64,000 bases of DNA from Maniola hyperantus (Eukaryota; Arthropoda; Insecta; Lepidoptera; Nymphalidae): contig NC_048556.1 of assembly GCF_902806685.2 (NCBI RefSeq), positions 4,650,001 to 4,714,000 on the forward strand, read 5' to 3'. Under the pieces are notes generated by a model. It saw nothing but the letters and a program-made list of their open reading frames with translations. It searched no databases and was not told where the DNA came from. A program made the position numbers and the translations under genes. Shown here piece by piece: positions 56,601 through 64,000 of the stretch. Within the stretch, counting starts at the first letter, position 1; the number at the start of each line of letters is the position of its first letter.

Positions 56601-59600
56601 TCATGTTGGCACTATTGCTTTGTTTGATTTATTCTTTAGACCTTAGGGTTTATTATTGTACTAGCGCGACAGTCGCGACTTCATCCGCGTGGACTACACA
56701 AATTTCAAACCCCTATTTTACCCCCTTAGGGGTTAAATTTTCAAAAATCCTTTCTTAGCGGATGCCTACGTAGATAGCTATCTGCATGCCAAATTTCAGC
56801 TTGATTCGTCCAGTAGTTTGAGCTGTGCGTTGTTAGATCTAAGATCAGTCAGTCAGTAAACTTTTACTTTCATATATTTAGATGATTTGCAATAGTGCAA
56901 ACATAACGTCAGGCGTCAAGTTATAGTGAACGGAACGTGACGCTCAGTCTCCACCGCGATGCAGTTTACGTTACGCACACAGATGCGTTAACGCTTATCA
57001 GTACACGCACTACTACAACCAAGGCTGAGCGGGCTTCGTGAAATAGAACTGTACCTAAACTCTTACCTTAAAACTGTTTCTGATGACTTCAGGTGTCGCC
57101 AAAGAAATTGAGAACATTTCATGTACGATCATATAACTTGACAATGTATTGTTATATTCTGTGGGGGTAATGTATATTACGAACGTTCTTCTGAAGTGTA
57201 TGAGCCGTTCTTTGCTGTATTTGTGTTTCTCCTTGTACACGCCATCTATGACTAGAACCATGGATTTGTTCTGAAAATGAAAGAAAAGGCTGCATTACAA
57301 CCAATTTCATTAAAGAAAGTTATTTTTGCTCTGGGCATCAGTGTTTTTTATTCGGTTCAATAGGCCTCAATTAAAAAAATCTTTTAGTACACAATATAAT
57401 ATATGAATTTTTTCCAGCTTCCTTTGTAAGTGAATATGGTGAAATTCTGAAGTGGCCTAGATCTTAAGTAACAAAATCTATCTTTGCGATATTTGGTACA
57501 GAGGTAATTTGCATCCCACTTCTTCAAATCATTATGGACAGAAGGGCAAGATAATATTATAGGGTTCGACAGTAGATCGAGAAAATCGTGACTTGTCAAC
57601 ATCCGGGAATATTCAACGTTGGACAAAATATGTTCTATTTGTTGGAAAACAGGGCATTAAAGGGCGAGATGCCTAAAACAATTCACTTACGTCATGTTTC
57701 AAGACGTCGATATTAAAGGTGCTCAGGTCGTGGACGGTCTCTGGCAGTACACAGTGCACGCCGGTCACAGCCTGCCGCGTCTTATACAGCTTCTTGCTCT
57801 TCTCAATGACCATTTTTCGCTTCACCGGGTTGAGGAAGTTGCGAGAATGCATCGCGTAAGGCTCGTTTAATAGATCCTCCGCGGATTCTGGAGTTGTTTT
57901 AGTTTTTTAAAACAATATTAAGGGTCTTATTACAAAGTCTAATATCATGTAGTATAGCGCGTAATATTTGACTTTTTGTGTCAAATTTCAAGTGAAAATT
58001 ACGATTTTAGTCCTTATTTTATAGGTGAACCCATGAAAATGGCGCGAGAATAGTCATTTTTTACGGACTATACCTGTAAAATCAGTAGCAAGTGTCAAAG
58101 TGGCCCCTGGATCATAGAACATTTCTATTTTTCTCCGTTGCGAATCATAGTGAGCAAAGTACAGTGATATGAATTTCTCTAGAACCTGAACAGTTTTTCT
58201 TTCCGATGTGACCATGAAGTTTTTGAAAAACGGCATCATTATACCATGTTCGTTTAGTGGCACGCCGTCCTATAAAAATACAGTAGGAAACTTAAATGTT
58301 TACTAACAATCCGTTGTACAAAAAATTATATTATAACCAGTCAAGTGCGAGTTGGACACGAAGAGTTCCATACCATCGTAAAAGATAATAACACTATATA
58401 CTTTTTTTTAAATTTCCATGGTGGCCATTTTTAATTTTTATTATTTGTTGTTTTAGTGGCAATATAAATATACACTGGTTCATAAGATACAGCCCCAGCA
58501 ATTTCGAACCCCATTTCGGATACTTTTGGAAATGCAATACTTACATAATATTTTAGATAGCTTTAGAAGTTATTGAAATAAGCAATGTGAGTGAGTGACA
58601 TACAGATAAACAGACAGACGTCATAAGGGCCTTTTTTACTATGTTGGTATGGAACTCTATCAATAAATCATAATTTAGTATGTTACCAATTCAGTCAATC
58701 TAGGAAACTTCTGTGCAATTTGTCGTATGTAAGTAACTGCATCCAGGTCATCTTCGCAAAGTGGATTCCCTTCCACCCACAGCTTTTCAATTTTGCTACT
58801 TATTCTTTGCAACTCAGCCACTGATGGAATCTGTATATTAAGTAAACAAAAAAATTAAAAACCGGTCAAGTGCGAGTTGGACTCGAACACGAAAGGTTCC
58901 GTATCATAGTTTTATAGTTTTATTTATCTATACTAATATAATCAACACTAAATTAAAACAATAGTCTAGTCTAACTAAAAATGCATAAATTTCAACAAAA
59001 AAAAAATCATACAAGATTACAATTATGAACTTTTTTTAGTTTACATGGCAGCCATTTTTTTGTTGATGTTATAGCCGCAATAGAAATACACACTCTGTGA
59101 AAATTGCAACTCTCTACATATTATGGTTCATGAGATACAGTCCACTGATCGACAAACGGACAGACTGCAATGCTTAGTTCTGTTGGCACCCTTTGGGTTC
59201 TGTTGGTACCCTGAAAAGAAGCCGCGTGTCGGCTCTCGACAGCTCCACTTGCAACTTTTATATTTGTGTATTTTATCCAAAGTTAGCAAAAAGTACCTAT
59301 CTTCACAAGTATCTTTTAAGATTATTTATATGTAACAAATTTTTATTTATTTAATACTTACATTATTATTACTTAAATTGACACCTATTAGGTCTCCTTT
59401 GATGAAAAAGTTCAATATATCTAATGGAACATTACTGAAACAAAAGATATAATAATTAAATAAAAGCAAATTAAAGGCTATATGCAAGACTAGCTGATCC
59501 CCGCGGCTTCGCCCGCGTAGATTTAGGTTTTTAAAGATCCCGTATAGCCTATGTCACTCAGGAATAATGTAGCTTTCTACTGGTGAAAGAATTTTTAAAA

Positions 59601-62127
59601 TCGGTCCAGTAGTTTTTGAGCCTATTCAGTACAAACAAACAAACAAACAAACAAACAAACAAACAAACAAACAAAGTTTTCCTCTTTATAATATTAGTGT
59701 AGATAATACAACGGGCCGTGCAGCAGAAATCGTAATATTTTAATTTCGCCATAACTTCAAAACCAAACGTCCAATTTTAATCATTCAAAGACCAAATATT
59801 ATCTCCATAAACTGTTCTTAGTGATGAAATCATTTATTTTGATAAGGATTAATAGCATGAGTAAAATAAACGCGTTTAAATGTAGTCCAAAAAAAATTCA
59901 AGATTTTTAAATAAAAAAATGGTTGCTGTGCCTCACTCGACATAGATGGGTATAGTGTGTCGCGGACTTTTTTGTAGATATTTATAAGATCTACAATTAA
60001 TTAGAACATTTTATGGTTCTATCTTTTATAGTTTAGGCAGCGTACGCAAAATAAGTAACTTTTCTGGTTGATTTTTTACACCTTGTGTCCGAAAAACCCA
60101 AATATCTTACGGAACCCTATTTTTTTCCAAAATAAAATATAGCCTATGTTACTCGTGGATAATGTAGCTTTCGAATGGTGAAAGAATTTTTGAAATCGGT
60201 CCAGTAGTTTTTGAGCCTATTCAGTACAACCAAACAAACAAACAAACAAACAAACAAACAAACAAACAAACAAACAAACAAAGTTTTCCTCTTTATAATA
60301 TTAGTGTAGATAATACAACTTATAGAAAAAAAATTACCTTAAATTATTAGAAGACAGGTTTAATACTTTAGTGTCCCTGCCCATTCTGATCATTAGGATT
60401 TTAAAATGTGAAAGCAGAGAAAGTTTATAAAAGTGGATTTTCTTATCTCTAAGTACTGAAAATGAAAAAATACATCATAAGAATTGGTTATAGAAACGTT
60501 TGGCTATAATCAATTATAATCCATACTAATATTATAATCCCAAAAGTGTATGTCTGTCTTTACCTTTTCACAGCCTATCCATTTAACCAAATTTGATGTT
60601 TGGTACAGAGATAGCTTGCATTCACATGGAGACAGACAATAGGCTCCTTTTACCACATAGATGATGGACAGGCATCATCTAATATTAAACATGTTAAAAG
60701 TTTTAACTTAAAACCCTTTTTTACCTTTAGGTATCTACCTAATATGATCACCCTGACACTCAATTTTTTTAAAGAATATTAGCCATGTTAAATCACTAAT
60801 ATTCTCCTTTCCTCTCCAACTAAGCGTCAGGCTTGTGCTAGGAGTAGGTACGACAATAGTGCAACGGGCGGGGTTTGAACCGTCGACCTTTCGGTTTTCA
60901 GTCCACTCCTTTACTGGTTGAGCTATTGAGGCTTCAAATTTTTTAATAATTTTTAGTGTGTTCCATTAGTTACGTTTTGTCATTGTTATCCTTTTTCTTC
61001 AGTACTTATTGCATATACCTATTAATTAAATTAAATAATTATAAAAATAAGTAAACAAATGCTCATAATACCTATATCATTACAAAAGTTCGACAAATTC
61101 AATTCACGATGTTCAGTAAAACGATGGCTAACAACGTGGGTGACAATTTGATCAATTGTAGACTTTTCTTCAAAACACTCCATGGATGTCTTATCGTTCA
61201 GTAATATATCCAAATTGAACATATTTCTGCAGTGAGGGAACATGAAATCCATTTTCATAATCTTCAAGACCAACATCAAACTGTTTGTATAGAAAGATGT
61301 CAGTAGATTTGTTTCTGCAAAGTTGACAGGTATGAATGTGAGGCCAAAATATTCATATAGGGTTTCAAACAGTTTTACATCACCGTCTGGCCATCTGCAA
61401 ACCTGGAAAATATTTAATTTTTGAACTGTTATTAGTACTGAACTGTTAAATTTAAATGTAGAAATCAAATGGGTTTAATAAAACTGCCATACCCCTCCCA
61501 GGTTAGGCTTCTATCTTGGACTGCATCATCACTTACCAAGTTACCACCAGGTGAAATTGCAGTCAAGAGCTAACTTGTATCTGAATAAAAAAAAATAGTA
61601 CCTACTTCAACCTAAAATACCTGGTCTACTGATCTTTTGCCAACATTGCTTTAACATACATCCTTCTGGTAGGACAATTTGTATCCTACTTAACATATGA
61701 ATGGAAGTAGCACTCTACAGTCAAAATATTAATATTATGGCCTCCAATATAAAATTAGGAATTAGCTAATGCTATCCTTTGTCCATAGAATAGTTTTCAA
61801 TATAGTTTTTAATATTTAATTGTATTTATACAAGGTAAGTACAATTAAATATTAAAATTACTAATCGAAAATATCATCTAAACCACCGTAACGAGGCAGG
61901 GTCCCCAGAACGTTACTGCTGCGTTACCTCGTTGAATGGCCAGACTAAAGTGCTGACAGAGTTTTAGTTATGCTTAGTTTGGATAATTTACTTACCAAAA
62001 TTTTATGAAACGAATGTTTTGCATTGTCGTCCTCTGATACCAAACATTTTTCAATATTATCGACGACTTCTTGGCTAGAAGTCATTCTATTCAATAGAAA
62101 CTTTCTGTACTTGTCGAAGTGATTCAT
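53635..62127 (-). CDS. NXF-family nuclear RNA export factor
   Basis: Ten minus-strand exons: 62127-61996, 61402-61072, 60455-60338, 59434-59362, 58830-58687, 58269-58074, 57887-57691, 57270-57067, 56287-56172, 53797-53635. All borders are GT/AG and the phases agree, giving 557 residues. Domain order matches NXF1/TAP. A diverged RRM lies at about 46-115 (FGLTFIPVNFAETN). LRRs lie at about 150-270 (TKVLNLSSNNL, then EKLWVEGNPLCEDD and FPRLTELDG). An NTF2-like domain at about 280-465 (FISLYFAHYDSQ, then VIDGVYKE and RRTFVIYITP) would pair with NXT1. A UBA-like domain is at about 480-530 with the conserved HDWDIRKA. Odd features: only ~45 residues precede the RRM, against ~118 in human NXF1, and an acidic tail (DEDDFSDLSSILDEDEID) follows the UBA. 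It could be Nxf2/Nxf3-like rather than the general exporter; which paralogue is unknown. Confidence 0.92.
53848..54045 (-). mobile_element. LINE 3' end in the last NXF intron
   Basis: The minus strand encodes the C-terminus VGRSPTVWWTDDIRRVAGTR then QETYVQLWTSIG, with a CAT-type tail. It matches 13735-14030. It lies about 50 bp upstream of the final NXF exon, and one frame runs open into that exon, producing a misleading fused ORF. Confidence 0.78.
54053..55942. repeat. ~1.9-kb imperfect palindrome in the last NXF intron
   Basis: Left and right arms are reverse complements over about 0.85-0.9 kb. From outside in, each arm holds a Helitron-like subfamily-2 end ('gcacagctcaaactactg'), 'aaccctgtatataaaagga', 'cacaatgtt..'-type AT-rich text with 'ttgcaagttattcaaagaat', then half of a GGGTTCCGTACC element ('aatcagtcaagtgcgagtcg'). 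The unpaired centre is about 54980-55060. The left arm alone contains a 160-bp MITE (54613), and the right arm alone has extra sequence near 55325-55435. Confidence 0.85.
54613..54772 (+). mobile_element. Fold-back MITE, 160 bp, inserted in one palindrome arm
   Basis: It is flanked by ATTG on both sides (54609-54612, 54773-54776). The matching place in the other arm is an empty site with a single copy of that region. This defines the element's ends and its 4-bp target duplication from within this window. Confidence 0.88.
55805..56147 (+). mobile_element. Helitron-like element, subfamily 2, full length
   Basis: 'tataaaaggaaaaggtgact' through 'caacgcacagctcaaactac', 'ccgctaagaaaggatttttc', 'ggggtttgaagtttgtatga' and 'gcggacgaagtcgcgggcat' to 'aagctag'. 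Its left part also forms the outer edge of the palindrome. It ends 25 bp from the splice donor of NXF exon 9. Confidence 0.75.
56391..56560. mobile_element. MITE with TATAAGTCCCGCAAATTGC terminal repeats, in an NXF intron
   Basis: Full copy, 170 bp, of the element at 39933. 'tataagtcccgcaaattgct' and 'agcaatttgcgggacttata' are exact inverted repeats. The interior again has 'aaatgacgt' and 'gacgtcac'. Confidence 0.85.
56574..56933. mobile_element. MITE with CCGTTCACTATAACTTGAC termini containing a nested Helitron-like element
   Basis: 'ccgttcactataacttgacc' and 'gtcaagttatagtgaacgg' are terminal inverted repeats. They are extended inward by 'tgacgtcatgttggcactattg' analogues in mirror. The middle (56657-56884) is a Helitron-like subfamily-2 copy in minus orientation ('ctagcgcgacagtcgcgact' to 'atatatttagatga'). 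Confidence 0.78.
57957..58075. mobile_element. Half copy of the ATGGCGC fold-back MITE
   Basis: 'gaaaatggcgcgagaatagt' then 'cattttttacggactat' matches the right half of 12675-12789. It overlaps the donor side of NXF exon 6, so its end supplies the intron start. Confidence 0.5.
58336..58660 (+). mobile_element. GGGTTCCGTACC family, decayed copy
   Basis: 'aaccagtcaagtgcgagttg', 'gagttccataccatcgtaaa' and 'aaatatacactggttcataa' follow the half-element seen in the palindrome arms. Confidence 0.55.
58857..59215 (+). mobile_element. GGGTTCCGTACC family, decayed copy
   Basis: 'aaaccggtcaagtgcgagtt', 'ggttccgtatcatagtttta', 'aaatacacactctgtgaaaa' and 'catgagatacagtccactga' are in the same order as at 54835-55222. 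Confidence 0.6.
59490..59706 (-). mobile_element. Helitron-like subfamily 3 with (AAAC)n
   Basis: 'agctgatccccgcggcttcg' to 'cctctttataatattagtgt', with an (AAAC)11-type tract near 59634-59674. Confidence 0.7.
60118..60312 (-). mobile_element. Helitron-like subfamily 3 with (AAAC)n, second copy
   Basis: It is nearly identical to 59490-59706 over 'gtccagtagtttttgagcct', the (AAAC)n tract and the terminus. The left end differs ('aaataaaatatagcctatgt'). Two young copies lie 600 bp apart in the same orientation. Confidence 0.72.
60521..60684 (+). mobile_element. Helitron-like element, truncated
   Basis: 'atccatactaatattataat', 'gtatgtctgtctttaccttt' and 'gatgtttggtacagagatag'. The interior is shortened before 'ggcatcatctaat'. 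Confidence 0.6.
60763..60934 (-). mobile_element. tRNA-derived SINE, family 3
   Basis: Minus-strand copy: 'aaagaatattagccatgtta', 'cctctccaactaagcgtcag', B box complement 'gggtttgaacc', A box complement 'tggttgagctattgaggc'. It lies in an NXF intron. Confidence 0.8.
61493..61590 (+). mobile_element. SINE family 2, tail fragment
   Basis: 'acccctcccaggttaggctt', 'gactgcatcatcacttacca' and 'gagctaacttgtatctgaat' match the 3' end of 19917-20245. Confidence 0.7.
61807..61857. repeat. Hairpin with perfect 18-bp stem in NXF intron 1
   Basis: 'ttttaatatttaattgta' and its exact reverse complement are separated by 15 nt. Highly AT-rich, function unknown. Confidence 0.75.
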
Positions 62128-62707
62128 TTTGAAGAGAACCTCACTTTTTCTTTTTATAAATATCAGTAGATTTCGTAATTAGAAAATGTTTATTTTAGTT
62201 TATCCATTAAGTGCTTGAGTTTTTATACCACTAAAACAAAAATTGGAATCCGTAGCAATCTGTAGTAATAGAATACAAAAAATTACAAACAAACACAATA
62301 CACATACAAAATTCGATACATAAATATGGCCATATTATAATACTCACAAGATAATGGACACAGATTAATAGGGATACTACGTATCAGATGGCTCACGGGC
62401 AAACAAATTTTGACACCCTTGAAATGCAGCCCGTGATTGGTCGATCATCTGTCAAACTCTATTTTGCTATTTCTCTACTAACCAATAGGATCAGATTATT
62501 TGAGCCAGTAGCTTGGCAAGATATTTTTTTAAATTGCCTCCTTTGCGCGGCTCTGAATTCTAGTTTTGTATTTTAGAGGAATTTTTTCCTGCAGCTTTAG
62601 CTTCTTGTATTTTGAAATTGTTTTATTAGGTACCTAAAGGGTTTTTTACTTAAATAACCTAAATTAATTGATTCTAAAAATAAAAAACACATTTTATTTC
62701 AAGACAT

Positions 62708-64000
62708 TTATTTATTTTCTTTTAAATCTTTTAAAACCTTTATTAAATATCGATATGATTTTGGCCCCTGATTAAGTAAGGATAAGAAATTTTTTTTTTC
62801 ATCTTCTGTAAACCTTCTTTGTTTCTTCTTCTTTCCGCACAATCTTAATTGCATTGTGAGTATTTTTTTGGCAATTGGGTTCAATTTTTCCAATTTTTGA
62901 TACACATTTTCACTGTCCAAGCTTTTTTATGTCTACGAATAAGGTTAAGAGTTTTTTGGGAAATCCTATATTTCTTGTAAAGATGTTTGCATTTTGGTGA
63001 AAGAACTTCAATTATTCTTTTAATGATTCTAGGATTCCTTCTCTTTTTAAGTGGCATGGTAGTGGAACCTGGAATTGCAAGAGTATTATATATAATTACA
63101 ATTGATATATTGGGTACCTGTTATAAAAATTACATGTTTGATTTGATTTGCTCTAATAAGTATTTGCACTATGTGCATAATATGTTATGTATGTGCATAT
63201 TAAAAATATAAATAAATCTTGTTTATAAAGTACTAGATGATGCCCGCGACTTCGTACGCATGGATTTAGATTCTTAAAAATCCTGTGGGAACTCTTTAAT
63301 TTTCCGGGATAAAAAGTAAGCCTATGTCCTTCCCCGGGTTGCAACCTACCTCTGTACCAAATTTCGTCAAAATCGGTTGAACGGTTGAGCCGTGAGAAGC
63401 TAGCAGACAGACAGACAGACGGGACACACTTTCGCATTTATAAGATAAGTATGGATGGGTAACACACCGCGATTAATTTGTTAATTGTTATACACATTTA
63501 AATATCTCATTTAAGCTTAAAAACATAGTCTAGTAATAACTTATTTATGAAAATTTTGACCTGTAGTTAACACTGATCAATGAAAAGAGCAGATATCCTT
63601 ATTCCTGTGGTTACTATATTAAGGCTATTAATAAATAGATGATTACCTGAGGAAATACTTTGTTGACAATCTGTAATCGAATATTCTTCTAATTTTCTTT
63701 TAAAAGTAGTGGGCAATCCTTCTAAAAAATAAGTTTAATGAGTACAAATAGGCAAACATCGATAAAAAAGTTTGATATAGTAAGTTATTTAAAACACTCC
63801 AAGGTTCTTTTATCTATCTCTTTTAGCTATCTTTCAAAGTTAGCAAAGAAACGACTTATTAGTAATATTATTATGAATATTGTTTCAAATAATAATAAAT
63901 TATATTTTCTCACCTAAAAGCTCATTTTCACTTGCTGATTGTGATGTTTGCAGCTGTGTACAATAGTTGTGGTCATTATATATATTTTTGGAAGCATAAT
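62708..64000 (-). pseudogene. THAP9/P-element transposase-like gene, partial at window edge, frameshifted
   Basis: Three minus-strand exons with consistent GT/AG borders and phases: 64000(edge)-63914, 63721-63647 and 63068-62708. Exon 1 ends SQSASENELL and exon 2 reads LPTTFKRKLEEYSITDCQQS. Exon 3 carries a basic coiled-coil region (CKHLYKKYRISQKTLNLIRR) and then a block typical of P-element/THAP9 proteins before the catalytic domain (GKKKKQRRFTEDEKK, then GPKSYRYLIKVLKDL), and stops. Between the two blocks a six-A tract (62933-62938 on the complement) leaves exon 3 out of frame; one more A would join them. The catalytic RNase-H-like domain is absent. It may be a decayed domesticated gene or a real gene with an assembly or polymorphic indel. 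Family assignment is moderate. Confidence 0.6.
63232..63456 (-). mobile_element. Helitron-like element in THAP-like gene intron
   Basis: 'ctagatgatgcccgcgactt' to 'cgcatttataagataagtatggat', with 'ccttccccgggttgcaacct' and (CAGA)n. It is a full-length young copy. Confidence 0.78.

Noticed and set aside
62987..63211. Plus-strand 74-codon hydrophobic ORF
   Set aside because: It is antisense to the THAP-like exon 3 and adjoining AT-rich intron. The minus strand carries the consistent splice phases.
1..64000. Bacterial or viral origin of the window
   Set aside because: Spliced animal genes, Pol III SINEs and lepidopteran repeats throughout. No operons or viral genes were seen.

Overview
The window looks like nuclear DNA of a lepidopteran insect (moth or butterfly). 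Its protein genes are split by introns with GT/AG borders. It has animal-type genes (mitochondrial ribosomal protein, TFIID subunit, NXF mRNA-export factor, THAP/P-element relative). It is crowded with repeat families common in moth and butterfly genomes: tRNA-derived SINEs with ATG/CAT tails, elements carrying the 'CGACTTCGTCCGCGTGG' end, fold-back MITEs and non-LTR retrotransposon tails. It is AT-rich, and TAGGTA/TACCTA motifs are frequent.

Layout. Positions 1-20.7 kb hold no convincing protein gene, only nested and decayed repeats. Positions 20,716-27,678 hold three head-to-tail copies of a 2,321-bp unit that look identical. Each copy contains a GC-rich promoter-like island with an initiator motif, a fold-back MITE and a long imperfect hairpin. 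Positions 27.7-29.1 kb are AT-rich and empty.

From 29 kb the window is gene-bearing. mRpL19 (minus, six exons, 29,144-34,091) is divergent from a short coiled-coil protein gene, SCOC/UNC-69 type (plus, 35,419-36,676). mRpL19 intron 4 carries a 5'-truncated LINE that landed inside an older Helitron-like element. Next is a four-exon plus-strand gene for a 256-residue protein that I do not recognise (39,068-45,073). Its last exon and 3' UTR are duplicated about 300 bp downstream. A tRNA-Gln(TTG) gene lies at 47,595. TAF12 (minus, three exons, 50,239-52,510) follows. Then comes a ten-exon NXF-family gene (minus, 53,635-62,127) with RRM, LRR, NTF2-like and UBA domains but a very short N-terminus. 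Its last intron contains a palindrome of about 1.9 kb. At the right edge, a minus-strand gene related to THAP9/P-element transposase runs off the window. It has intact splice junctions but a one-base frameshift in its last visible exon.

Functional links. There is no operon-like logic. The recognised genes are dispersed housekeeping functions: mitochondrial translation, Golgi/vesicle or autophagy scaffolding, Pol II initiation and RNA export. Everything else is mobile-element biology. The least explained items are the triplicated unit, the 256-residue gene with its duplicated tail, and the large palindrome. All splice sites were assigned by eye from reading frame, GT/AG borders and remembered family sequence; no search was run.
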